Positions 27,362 through 36,400 of a DNA stretch of 64,000 nucleotides are shown in pieces. The notes under the pieces are model-generated. The model was not told where the DNA came from. It made no database searches and saw nothing but the letters and a program-made list of their open reading frames with translations. This DNA comes from Arthrobacter sp. AQ5-05 (GTDB lineage: Bacteria; Actinomycetota; Actinomycetes; Actinomycetales; Micrococcaceae): positions 1 through 64,000 of the forward strand of contig NZ_QMKQ01000014.1 in the NCBI RefSeq assembly GCF_003287975.1, written 5' to 3'. How positions within the stretch are numbered: position 1 is the first letter of the stretch; every line of letters starts with the position of its first letter. The position numbers and the translations under genes were made by a program.

Positions 27362-28141
27362 ATGCTCATCACCGACTCAGTCGCACTGGTCACCGGGGGC
27401 GCCTCGGGCCTCGGGGCCGCCACCGCCCGGGTGCTCTACGACGCAGGGGCCTTTGTGGTGCTGGTGGACCTGCCTTCCTCAAAGGGCGACGCAGCCGCGG
27501 CCGCGCTGGGGGAGCGGGCCAGGTTCGTGGCCGCCGATGTCACCGACGAATCCCAGGTCAAGGCGGCCATTGCCGCTGCCGGGGACCTGGGGAGCCTGCA
27601 CATCGTGGTCAACTGCGCCGGGGTCGCCACCCCGGGCAAGGTGCTGGGACGCGAGGGCGTGCTGCCGCTGTCCACCTTCGAGAAGGTCATTGCCATCAAC
27701 CTCACCGGCACCTTCAACGTGGTGCGCCTGGCGGCCGAAGCCATGGCGGCCACCGAACCGCTCGTGGACCCGGCCACCGGCACGCAAGAACGCGGGGTCA
27801 TCATCAACACCGCCTCGGTCGCCGCCTTCGACGGGCAGATCGGCCAGCCCGCCTACGCCGCGTCCAAGGGCGCGGTGGCCGCGATGACGCTGCCGCTGGC
27901 CCGGGAACTGGCCCGCCACTACATCCGGGTCGTGACCATCGCACCGGGCATCTTCGAGACCCCGATGATGGCCTCGCTCTCCGCCGAGGCACAGGCCTCG
28001 CTGGGCGCGCAGGTGCCGCACCCGGCCCGGCTGGGCAAGCCGGCGGAATACGCGGCCCTGGTGGAACACATCGTGGCCAACCAGATGCTCAACGGGGAAA
28101 CCATCCGCCTGGACGGTGCCATCCGCATGGGACCGAAGTAG
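27362..28141 (+). CDS. SDR dehydrogenase (3-hydroxyacyl-CoA dehydrogenase type II-like)
   Basis: A 259-residue short-chain dehydrogenase. The cofactor motif TGGASGLG spans residues 11-18, NCAG is near 84-87, and the catalytic Ser152, Tyr165 and Lys169 lie in NTASVAAF and YAASKGA. The segment [22 protein letters not shown] with an extended loop before VIINTAS, and the end [20 protein letters not shown], match the HSD17B10 / FadB2-like branch. NAD-dependent oxidation of 3-hydroxyacyl-CoA is therefore the most likely reaction. It is monocistronic, followed by an 8-bp-stem hairpin. Confidence 0.85.
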   Translation: MLITDSVALVTGGASGLGAATARVLYDAGAFVVLVDLPSSKGDAAAAALGERARFVAADVTDESQVKAAIAAAGDLGSLHIVVNCAGVATPGKVLGREGVLPLSTFEKVIAINLTGTFNVVRLAAEAMAATEPLVDPATGTQERGVIINTASVAAFDGQIGQPAYAASKGAVAAMTLPLARELARHYIRVVTIAPGIFETPMMASLSAEAQASLGAQVPHPARLGKPAEYAALVEHIVANQMLNGETIRLDGAIRMGPK

Positions 28142-28151
28142 GAAGCACCTT

Positions 28152-28174
28152 TGGCAACGCCCAAGACGTTGCCA
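28152..28174. terminator. Hairpin between convergent genes
   Basis: TGGCAACG-7-CGTTGCCA lies between the SDR stop codon and the stop of the convergent DUF1684 gene. Confidence 0.5.
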
Positions 28175-28181
28175 CGCAGGT

Positions 28182-28958
28182 CTAGTGCGGCTGCTTTTCC
28201 CCGGCGCGCACCGCGAACCCGAGCCGGTTGCCCGGCACCGGGGCGGGGCACACCGCGAAGGGCGAGAATGCCAGGGGGTAGTTCAGTGTGCGGTTGAAAT
28301 CGATGGTGACCGACCCGTCGGCACCGGGGGCCGGGACCGTGACGAAGCGCCAGGGCGCGGTCTGCTCCCCGTTGGTCGTGTCCCGGAAGGCCAGGGTCAG
28401 CGCGCCGTCGGCGTTCTGGGTCGCGGCCAGGGAGGCGGCGTGTCCGGCGAGTGTGAACTCGACCTCGCCGACCAGCTCGGCCTTCAGCGTGGTGTCGGCC
28501 CGAAAGCTGTCGATCGGCACCACCTTCGGGGCGTGGAAGGGCGTGAAGTGCCCGGCCACGACGAAATGCGCATCGTGGTCGAAGACCGGAACCCCGGAGA
28601 AGGCCTTCAGCCGCGGGTGGGTGCGCTCGCGGGTGCGGATCATGTAGCGTCCGCCGCGCACCCCCAGCTCCACCAGGGTGTCGCCGTGGCGGACGAAGTG
28701 CATCGACTCGTCCTCGTGCATGGACTTGGACAGGGCCCCGGACACCGGCTCGCCGTCCGGGGTGGTGACCATGTCGGCTGCCGCGAAGCTGGCCCTCGCC
28801 CCGGACGCATCGGCGCTCCAGGTGCCGGGAACCAGGTCCAGGGGGCCGGGATCCGCGGGGAGCCATTGGTAGCTGCTCAGCGAGAGCCACCCGAAGGGGA
28901 TGGCCAGGCCTTCATTGCGCATCCGGCGCCACTGCGTGAATTCTTCTGCTGCACTCAT
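28182..28958 (-). CDS. DUF1684 domain-containing protein
   Basis: A 258-residue cytoplasmic beta-rich protein with the DUF1684 signatures: GWLSLSSYQWL near the N-terminus, GRYMIRTRERTHPRL in the middle, and FNRTLNYPLAFSPFAVCPAP followed by PGNRL at the C-terminus. The biochemical role of this family is unknown. The ATG at 28958 lies 6 nt after GACACT, a poor TANNNT match. It ends facing the SDR gene. Confidence 0.82.
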   Translation of the reverse strand: MSAAEEFTQWRRMRNEGLAIPFGWLSLSSYQWLPADPGPLDLVPGTWSADASGARASFAAADMVTTPDGEPVSGALSKSMHEDESMHFVRHGDTLVELGVRGGRYMIRTRERTHPRLKAFSGVPVFDHDAHFVVAGHFTPFHAPKVVPIDSFRADTTLKAELVGEVEFTLAGHAASLAATQNADGALTLAFRDTTNGEQTAPWRFVTVPAPGADGSVTIDFNRTLNYPLAFSPFAVCPAPVPGNRLGFAVRAGEKQPH

Positions 28959-29031
28959 GGTTTCAGTGTCCCACCTTTGCGCCCGCCGGAGCCGGGCCCG
29001 CGGCGCGGCGACGGCACCCGGATCCCGCAGC

Positions 29032-29037
29032 TAGGCT
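29032..29037 (+). promoter_or_regulatory. -10 hexamer (TAGGCT) of leaderless gene at 29045
   Basis: TAGGCT is exactly 7 nt before the ATG. The same hexamer and spacing recur before three other genes in the window (38321, 39361, 48431). Confidence 0.55.
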
Positions 29038-29044
29038 TGATCCC

Positions 29045-29353
29045 ATGCCTTCCTATCGCGCGCAATTGAACATCATGGGGCTGCGGCCCGGGCACGTGCC
29101 CGAAGCGGTCATGGACACCGCGGTGGCCTCGCTGGAAATCGGCCACCACGTGGACGCGAACCAGCTCGATGTGGTGGCCGGGGTCCCGCGCATCACCTTG
29201 CGCTACACCGTGGAAGAGGACGGGAACCCGGATGCGCGTGCCGTTTCCTCGGCGGCGGCCATGCGCGCCGCGGTGGAAAACGTGGCGGTGACCGAAAAGC
29301 TGGTGGTGCTGCGCCGCACCAAGGGACGCTGGATCGCGCTGCGGCGCCCCTGA
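29045..29353 (+). CDS. Conserved hypothetical protein (102 aa)
   Basis: A 102-residue soluble alpha/beta protein I do not recognise. It begins YRAQLNIMGLRPGHVPEAVM, has the strand ITLRYTVEEDG, and ends KLVVLRRTKGRWIALRRP. The leaderless promoter (TAGGCT 7 nt upstream of ATG) and the good codon bias support it as a real gene. It converges on the large membrane protein gene with 16 bp between stops. No functional clue comes from the neighbours. Confidence 0.65.
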   Translation: MPSYRAQLNIMGLRPGHVPEAVMDTAVASLEIGHHVDANQLDVVAGVPRITLRYTVEEDGNPDARAVSSAAAMRAAVENVAVTEKLVVLRRTKGRWIALRRP

Positions 29354-29369
29354 CCCAGGGCCCGAAAGG

Positions 29370-31184
29370 TCAGGAGAAGTCGGTGGACTTGCCGCGGGCA
29401 GCCCGGTGCTCGGCATGGTGGATCTGGTAGCGCCGGTTCTCGGTGGCCAGCAGGACCACGAACCCGGCCATGCCGGAGAGGATGGCGACCCAGATGGAGT
29501 TGCTGGTCCCCAGCACCCGGGGCACCAGGACCCAGAACAGGCCCCAGCCAAAGCCGATGGCCAGGATGATGCGCCCGCGTTCGGTCATCGACAGCACCAT
29601 GGCCGCGTAGCCCGCCGCGGGCACCAGCAGCGTGGCGATCCAGATGCCCACCCCGCCGCCGACACCCCAGGACGCCAGCATGCTGGTGAAGGTGGATGCC
29701 AGCACGACCAGGCTGAAGCCGGTCATCAGGCTGACGGGGGCGTCGGTGAGCATGCGTTCGCGCCGGGTGCGGGCGGTCTTGGCGTTCAATCCGCGCACCG
29801 CGGTGAACAGGAACCAGCAGCTGGCCGCGGCGCACACGAGGGCCGGGAACAGCCAATCGTTCAGGGCGCTGAGCATCCACAGCCCGGAGGCCGTGCAGGC
29901 CAGCGCAAACGGATAGCCGACCACGCGCTGGCGCACCGCAGAACGTTGCGAGGGAGCCCATGAGTAGGCGGCACCCAGCAGGGCCCAGATGAAGATGACG
30001 GGCCAGATCAAATGTGCGGTGGGGGCCAGGGACAGCATCGAGTAATTGGAACCCAGCGACTCGACCGTTCCGGAAGACAGCGTATCCAAGGTGGCCAGCG
30101 ACAGGGCCGCTGCCGCCAGTGCGGCGGCGCTGCCGGCGACCCTGCGGCGCAGGTCGGTCGGTTCCTCGGCCGGGTTGGGTTCAAAGTCGGGCAGGGCGTA
30201 GGGAGCCACGTACACCGGCTCGGCGGTGGCCCGCTGGTGGTCGATCGCGGCCTTGGCGCTGGCGACCAGTGCGGCCAACTGCTCCGGATCCACCTGCGGG
30301 GCCGGAACCCAGGCCACCGGGGTCCCCGCGCCGGCAACCGCCACCTCGGCTTCCGGCGACTGGTCAACCTCGGGCGCCTCGGGCGCCGAAAGCACTGCGG
30401 GGGGCGGAGCCATTGGCTTGTTCCGGGCGGCTTCGGCGGCCCGGGTGCGGGCCTCGGCCTGCGCCTGGGCATGGATCCGCGCCTCGGCGGCCTGGTGTGC
30501 TGCGGCATCCAGCTTGGCCTGGTGGGCCAGGCGCACGGCCTCGCGCTTGGCGGCCTCGGCCTTCGCCTCGGCGCGGGCGACCTCAAGCAACCGGTTTTGT
30601 TCCTTGAGTTCGGCGGCCTTGGCCCGTTCAACGCGCCGTTGCTGCCAACGGGCCTTGAAGGTCTTGGGAGCCGCATAGATCTTGTCGCCCAGGGCTTCCC
30701 AATCGGGTTCGGGCATCGAATCGAGCCAGTTGTTGATTCCGGAGAAACCGCCGGAAACCGCTCGTACGGGCTTGTCGCCCGGGGCCCTGGCCGCCGGTGC
30801 ATGCTTGTCGGTCAGGTGGCGCAGCGGGGACTCGGCAGCGACCGGTGCCTCGGGGGCCTTGAGCACCTCGTCGACGGAGCCGGGTTCGGGAACGATGTGG
30901 TGGGGAACCGGGTGGGCGATGCGCTCGGAGACCCGGTCGGTGCCGGCATTCGGCGAGGATTCCCCGGTGGCGCGGACCAGGTCGGTCGGGCCGGACGGGG
31001 CAGTGTCCGTGGGCTTGGAGCCTTCGGATTCGGGAGCCGAGGGGCTCTTCGCCGGTGCGGTTCCGGCCGGGGCGGGATCCTTGCCCGACTCCTTGCGCGG
31101 TGCCGGGGCTTTGGCAGGTTGCGCCGGGGCCGCGTTGGGTGGTTTCTTTGACCCGGCGGAGGTCCTGGTATCGGAATTGCTCAT
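29370..31184 (-). CDS. Large disordered / coiled-coil / membrane protein
   Basis: A 604-residue protein of unknown function in three parts. Residues 1-145 are Pro/Ala/Ser/Lys-rich and disordered. Residues about 185-265 form a highly charged Ala-rich coiled coil (RAKAAELKEQNRLLEVARAEAKAE type). After a second Pro-rich linker, the C-terminal 230 residues contain seven or eight hydrophobic helices with a charged loop (NAKTARTRRERM). The start ATG at 31184 has AAGGGA at 7 nt. It may be a cytoplasmic-scaffold membrane protein, but no family is recognised. It is not linked to the flanking genes. Confidence 0.7.
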   Translation of the reverse strand: MSNSDTRTSAGSKKPPNAAPAQPAKAPAPRKESGKDPAPAGTAPAKSPSAPESEGSKPTDTAPSGPTDLVRATGESSPNAGTDRVSERIAHPVPHHIVPEPGSVDEVLKAPEAPVAAESPLRHLTDKHAPAARAPGDKPVRAVSGGFSGINNWLDSMPEPDWEALGDKIYAAPKTFKARWQQRRVERAKAAELKEQNRLLEVARAEAKAEAAKREAVRLAHQAKLDAAAHQAAEARIHAQAQAEARTRAAEAARNKPMAPPPAVLSAPEAPEVDQSPEAEVAVAGAGTPVAWVPAPQVDPEQLAALVASAKAAIDHQRATAEPVYVAPYALPDFEPNPAEEPTDLRRRVAGSAAALAAAALSLATLDTLSSGTVESLGSNYSMLSLAPTAHLIWPVIFIWALLGAAYSWAPSQRSAVRQRVVGYPFALACTASGLWMLSALNDWLFPALVCAAASCWFLFTAVRGLNAKTARTRRERMLTDAPVSLMTGFSLVVLASTFTSMLASWGVGGGVGIWIATLLVPAAGYAAMVLSMTERGRIILAIGFGWGLFWVLVPRVLGTSNSIWVAILSGMAGFVVLLATENRRYQIHHAEHRAARGKSTDFS

Positions 31185-31314
31185 GTTCAGTCCCTTCTTC
31201 GCCGCGCTGCCCGTGGTGCACCGGCCCATCGGATGGCTACCAGCGTACCGAACATCCCCGATAGGATGCCCGATTCCCACGCCCGCAGCCCCGCGCCCGC
31301 AGGGTGAGTTGCGC

Positions 31315-31358
31315 CATGAATGCCGCCCCGGAAGAGGGAAACAGGAGCGGCATTCATG
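31315..31358 (-). terminator. Terminator of the RluA-family gene
   Basis: Arms CATGAATGCCGC/GCGGCATTCATG with a 20-nt loop lie 4 bp after the minus-strand stop codon at 31362. Confidence 0.65.
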
Positions 31359-31361
31359 GCC

Positions 31362-32441
31362 TCAGGCGGGGGCTTCGGCCAGATCCAGCTTCGAGGTGTA
31401 GCTCACCGGCAACCCGGTGATCGGGTCGTTGAAGGAAATGCTGCGGGCCAGCAGCTGCAGCGGGCGCGCATAGTCGTCGGGAGCCAGATCCAGCAGCGTG
31501 GGGTAGAACGGGTCGTTGAGGATCCCCAGGCCCAGGGCCGCCAGGTGCACGCGCAGCTGGTGGGTCTTGCCCGAGTGCGGGCTCAGCCTGAACCTGGCCA
31601 CCTTCACCCCGGCAAAGTGCCCGGTAGAGTTGCCGGTGCCCAGCAGCTCGAGCAGGGATTCGGCGTTGGGCTCGCCCTCCTCGACCAGCGAGCGCAGCTG
31701 CCCCTTGATCTTGCTCATCCGGTTCCGGTACACCAGCGGTTCGGCGGTCAGGGCATCGATCCGACCCCTCAGCTCGTCGGGGGCCAGCAGGTGGTTTCCC
31801 GGCCCGGCCGTCCCGTCGACCGCGTTGCCGCTGCGCTCCTCGGCGCTTCCGCCCAGTCCTCCGAGTCCCAGCACCTCGCCGGCCGGGCGTCCTGCCACCG
31901 GCTCGAGCGCGGATACTGCCTCGTAGGTCTTGGAGATCTCGCGGCGCTCGAACAGCGTCTGGTAGGCGCCGCGCGTGGCGGGGTTGGTGGAAAAGAGCAG
32001 GATCCCCGCGGTGGCCCGATCCAGCCGGTGCATGGGGACCAGCTCCGGGTTGCCGGTCCGGTTGCGCAGCCGCACCAGTGCCGATTCCTGGATGAAGCGC
32101 CCGCCCGGGGTGGTGGGCAGGAAGTGCGGCTTGTCGATCACCAGCAGGTGCTCGTCGTGGTGCAGGATCGTCTCCGTGAAGGGAATGGGCTCCTCGGCCG
32201 GCAGGTTGCGGTAGTACCAGATGAACTCGTGGCCGCCCAGCGGGGTGTGCTCGTCCAGCACGACCCCGTCGATGCCGACCACCTCGCCGTTGCGGAAACG
32301 CCGGGTGATGCCCGCCGCGTCGACGTGCCCGAAGCGGTGCAGCATGTAGTCGCACACCGTGGCCCACTGGCCGCCGGAGGGCACACGCAGGCGGGTTGCA
32401 TTGACGCCGTTGCGCACGGGCAGGGGAGAGATCATGGCCAT
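31362..32441 (-). CDS. RluA-family pseudouridine synthase
   Basis: A 359-residue rRNA/tRNA pseudouridine synthase. The catalytic Asp141 lies in MHRLDRATAG. Other family motifs are LLVIDKPHFLPTTPGG and, late, SGKTHQLRVHLAALG. It is longer than RluA itself because of an insert around residues 185-250 (the LGGLGGSAEERSGNAVDG region). The target uridine cannot be assigned. The start is ambiguous: ATG at 32441, ATG at 32435, or GTG at 32445-32447. I use 32441. No ribosome site is obvious for any of them. Confidence 0.85.
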   Translation of the reverse strand: MAMISPLPVRNGVNATRLRVPSGGQWATVCDYMLHRFGHVDAAGITRRFRNGEVVGIDGVVLDEHTPLGGHEFIWYYRNLPAEEPIPFTETILHHDEHLLVIDKPHFLPTTPGGRFIQESALVRLRNRTGNPELVPMHRLDRATAGILLFSTNPATRGAYQTLFERREISKTYEAVSALEPVAGRPAGEVLGLGGLGGSAEERSGNAVDGTAGPGNHLLAPDELRGRIDALTAEPLVYRNRMSKIKGQLRSLVEEGEPNAESLLELLGTGNSTGHFAGVKVARFRLSPHSGKTHQLRVHLAALGLGILNDPFYPTLLDLAPDDYARPLQLLARSISFNDPITGLPVSYTSKLDLAEAPA

Positions 32442-32499
32442 GCACACCAGTCTTTCACGCGTGCATGGCCTCGCCGGCCGCCCTGTCCCGTTCGGGTTG

Positions 32500-33333
32500 C
32501 TAGCGCGCCCCTTCCCCGGAGGGCACGTAGGAGCCCTGGCAGGAGGCGCAGAAAAACACGTCGCGTTCGGCGCTGCGCGTGGATTCGGCCAGCGATTCCT
32601 TCTGCAGGGGTTCCCCGCAGCGCAGGCAGGCCTGTCCGGCCCGGCCGTAGACCCAGTACGGGTTCATCCCGTCGGCCCCGGTGGTCACCCGCCGGGCCCG
32701 GTCCTTGTTGGCGTTCAGCAGCCGGTGCGCCAGATCCACCAGGTGGCCCAGGTCCTCGACCTCGCCCACCGGGGTGCGCGGGTGCACGCGCGCCACAAAG
32801 AGCAGCTCGGAGCGGTACACGTTGCCCAGCCCGCAGATCAGCCGCTGGTCAAGCAGCGCCAGGCCGATGGGGCGTTCGGGGGCAGCAAGCAACCGGCGCA
32901 CCGCCTCGGCCGGATCCCAGGAGTGCCCCAGCGGGTCGGGGCCCAGGTGCCCGATGACCTCCACCTCGTCGGTGGTGCGCAGCACGTGCAGGAACCCGAG
33001 CTCGAAGCCCACCGCGGTGAAGGCCGGGTTGCCCAGCACGGCCCGGGCCTTGAATGCCGGGGACCGCCAGCGCTCGCCGGTCGCGTAGACGTCCCAGTGG
33101 CCCTCCATGAGCAGGTGCGAGTGGATGCTCAGCGGAGGGGCGGAGACCCGCGACGGCGGGCGGGTGCGGATCAGCAGGTGCTTGCCCCGCGAGACGACGG
33201 ATTCGACCATCCAATCCACCAACGACAACGTCGCGTGGGCGGGCACCCTGAAGTCGCTCAGGCTCAACGCCTTGCCACCCAATGCCGCCTCCAGCCGCCG
33301 GGCCGTGCGAAAAACTGTGTCCCCTTCGGGCAT
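32500..33333 (-). CDS. DNA glycosylase/AP lyase of the Fpg/Nei family (endonuclease VIII-like)
   Basis: A 277-residue base-excision repair enzyme. The mature N-terminus PEGD supplies the catalytic Pro2 and Glu3. LLMEGHWDVY and LICGLGNVYRSELLFVARVHP give the helix-two-turn-helix region. The C-terminal zinc finger is CLRCGEPL..FFCASCQ. The PEGDTVFRTARRLEAAL opening and the zinc finger match mycobacterial Nei2-type endonuclease VIII. It removes oxidised pyrimidines from DNA. The start is fixed by the need for Met-Pro-Glu. Upstream in-frame codons would block the catalytic proline. Confidence 0.9.
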   Translation of the reverse strand: MPEGDTVFRTARRLEAALGGKALSLSDFRVPAHATLSLVDWMVESVVSRGKHLLIRTRPPSRVSAPPLSIHSHLLMEGHWDVYATGERWRSPAFKARAVLGNPAFTAVGFELGFLHVLRTTDEVEVIGHLGPDPLGHSWDPAEAVRRLLAAPERPIGLALLDQRLICGLGNVYRSELLFVARVHPRTPVGEVEDLGHLVDLAHRLLNANKDRARRVTTGADGMNPYWVYGRAGQACLRCGEPLQKESLAESTRSAERDVFFCASCQGSYVPSGEGAR

Positions 33334-33364
33334 CGCCAAAACCACCTAACTCGCTAGACGAGGC

Positions 33365-33388
33365 TCACCTGCCCAAGTATTCAGGTGA
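33365..33388. repeat. Inverted repeat between lhr and the Nei-type gene
   Basis: TCACCTG-10-CAGGTGA sits between the lhr stop codon and the Nei-type start codon, both minus strand. It may be a weak terminator or an operator. Confidence 0.35.
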
Positions 33389-33446
33389 CCCTGATCACCC
33401 AGCCTAGCCGGTGCCGGGTAACGGCGGGCGAAAATGACCCAAACTC

Positions 33447-36400
33447 CTAGCTTCTAAACCGCAGTCCACTAGGGGTCGAATAGAACCCGGCGCGGCGCAG
33501 CGACGCACCCAGCGGCGAATCGTTGACGGGGGAGCCGTTGATCTTCTCGATCCCCAGCTTCACCGTCCCGGCCCGGCGCAGCACCGCCACCAATTCCACG
33601 GCCACCGCGTCGAGCACCTCCGTTGCGGCACCGGCGGAATCGGTCTCCGGGGCCAGTGCGCCAAAGCCCAGCACCGTCTTGCCGCCGCGTTCCACATACA
33701 GGGCCAGCGCCCCGTCCAGCAGCACCACCAGGGCCCCGGCCTTGCGCCCGGGCCGGTGCCCTCCGGCGGACTCGGGCCAGCCCAGCGCCGCCCCGTACGG
33801 GTTGGCCGGGTCGGTGGCGGCCAGCCCCAGGGCGGTGGGCAATTGCCCGTGCCCCGGCTCCCGCACCAGGGTGCGCAGCCGGTCGATGGTCGCGGAGGTG
33901 GAGAACTGGGCGGCGCCCAACCGCTCGACGAAGTAGCCGCGGCGGGTGTGCCCGGCCTCCTCGAGCTTCCCGAGCACCCGGTAGAGCTGCCCGAAGCCCC
34001 CGGGTACCGCCTCGGCGGCGACCGAACCGCGGGTCACCACCCCGTAGCGCTCCAGCAGGAACTCCGCGGCCGCGTGCGCCCGGATGGCGGGGTCATCCAG
34101 CGGCGCCGGCAGCGCCGCCCAGCGTCCGGTGACCGACTCCGGCACCGGACGTCGTCCCGTCAGCTCGACGCCGGCCCCGGGGCTCGAGGCACGCAGCATG
34201 GCCATGCGCCCCAGCCTGGCGGTGCGCGCCCGCGGGGCCGGTGCGGGAAGGCGGTGCGCGCTCTTGCCCCCGGAGACCAGCTGGCGGATCGGTGCCAGCG
34301 TGTCGGGAGAAACGGCCGAGGCCCAGAACAGTTCCCACAGGGCCTCGAGCACCGCGGAACCCGCGGGCTCCGGCCCCGGTTCGGAGGAATCGCGGGCCAG
34401 CAGCCCGGCCAGCTGCGGCACGAAGTAGGCGCCGGAGGAACCCAGCACCGCATGCAGCCGGGAGGCCAGCGGGCCCAGCGCGGAAGTGTCGGGCAGCGGC
34501 AGGCTCAACGGCGCGTTTTCGGCCGTGTGCAGGGCGATCCACCCGTCGGTACCGGCCAGCGCCCCGGCCCCGGAGACCAGCACCTCCCCGGCACTCATGA
34601 GCTCGTCGAGCATCCACGGGGTGTAGTCCCGCACGCGGGCCGGCAGCACGTAGGACTCCAGCGCGGAGGCCGGGACCGGAACCCCGGCCAGCTGCTCAAC
34701 CACGGCCAGCACCCCGTCGATGCCGCGCAGTCCCGCACCGATGCCCTGCCAGCCGGGCAGGAAGCGGGCGAAGGCCTGTTGGTCCACGGGCTCGACCTCG
34801 GCGCGCAGCGCCGCCAGCGACCGGGTGCGGATCATCCGCAGCACACCGGCGTCGCAATACTCGGTGGCGCTCGCCCCGGCCACCGGGAGCCCGGCGAGCA
34901 TTTCGGCGGGCCGGAACGCCCCTGCCATCACCCGCGAATCGGCCACCAGGCGTTCCAGCACCGAGAGCACCACCGCGACGCCCAGGCCCAGGGCTGCCGC
35001 GACGTCGGGCGCGGTGAAGGGACCGTGGGTGCGGGCGAAACGGGAGACCAGGTCCCCCACCGGGTCGGCGACCGGTTCGATGAAGGCCAGCGGCACCCCG
35101 TGCGGCAGCGGCACCCCGAGCCCGTCACGCAGCCGCGGGGCGTCCTCGATGGCAGCGAACAATTCCCGGCCGCCCAGACGCACGGCGAGCACCCGGTTGG
35201 CGTGCACCAGCGCGGCCAGGTGCCCGGCCGCGGCCTGGAGGGCGTCGGCCTCGGTTTCGTTCTCGGATTCGGGGCGCAGCCTCGCCGCAACTCCGGCTGC
35301 ATCCAGCGGGCCGAGCATCCGCAGCAAATCGGCGGCGCCCTCGAGCCCCGCCAGCCTGCGGTCCTCGGCGGTGCGCTGCAGCTGCTCCTGCGTGCGGGCG
35401 ATGACCTGCGCGTCGAGCAGCTCGCGCAGCTCGGTGCGGCCCAGCAACTCGTTGAGCAGGGCCGGGTCCAGGGACAGGGCGGCGGCGCGGCGTTCGGCCA
35501 GCGGCGAGTCGCCCTCGTAGAGGAACTGGGCGACATAGCCGAAGAGCAGGGACTGGGCGAAGGGGGAAGGCGTGCGGGTGGCGACCTCGCGCACCGCGAT
35601 GGCCCGGGAGGTGATGCCGGCCAGCAGGGACTTGAGTGCGGGCAGGTCGTAGACGTCGTTGAGGCATTCGCGCACGGTTTCCAGGATGATCGGGAAATCC
35701 GGGTACTTCCGTGCCACGTCCAGCAGCTGTTTGCTGCGTTGGCGCTGCTGCCACAGCGGGGTGCGCTTGGACGGGGCGGTGCGCGGCAGCAGCAGGGCGC
35801 GGGCCGCGCATTCGCGGAAGCGCGAGGCAAAGAGGGCCGAGTTGCCCACCTGGGCGGTGACCAGGTCCTCGATCTCCTCGGGCTCGAAGGCGAACAACTC
35901 GGCCCCGGGAGGTTCGTCGTCCATCGCCGGGACACGCAGCACGATCCCGTCGTCGGCGGCCATCGCGGACCCGTCCAGCCCGTAGCGTTCGTGCAGCCGG
36001 GCACCGACTGCAAGCGCCCAGGGCGCGTGCACCGGCAGCCCGAAGGGCGAATGCAGGATGACCCGCCAGTCCCCGAGCTCGTCCACGAAGCGTTCGATGA
36101 GCAGGGTCTTGTCGCTGGGCACCACGGAGGTGGCCTGGGCCTGCGCGCCGAGGTAGTTGCGCAGGTTCCCCGCGGCAAAGGCATCCAGGCCGATGCCTTC
36201 AAGCTCCGCGCGGGCCGCTTCATCGGTGGCGTTGGCCAGCCGGGCGGTGAAGGCCCCCAGCGCCTCGCCGAGTTCCACGGGCCGGCCCTGGGTGTCGCCC
36301 TTCCAGAAGGGCAGCTTGCCCGGCTGGCCAAACGCGGGGGAGACGAGCACCCGGTCGTGGGTGATGTCCTCGATCTTCCAGCTGGTGGCACCGAGGGCAA

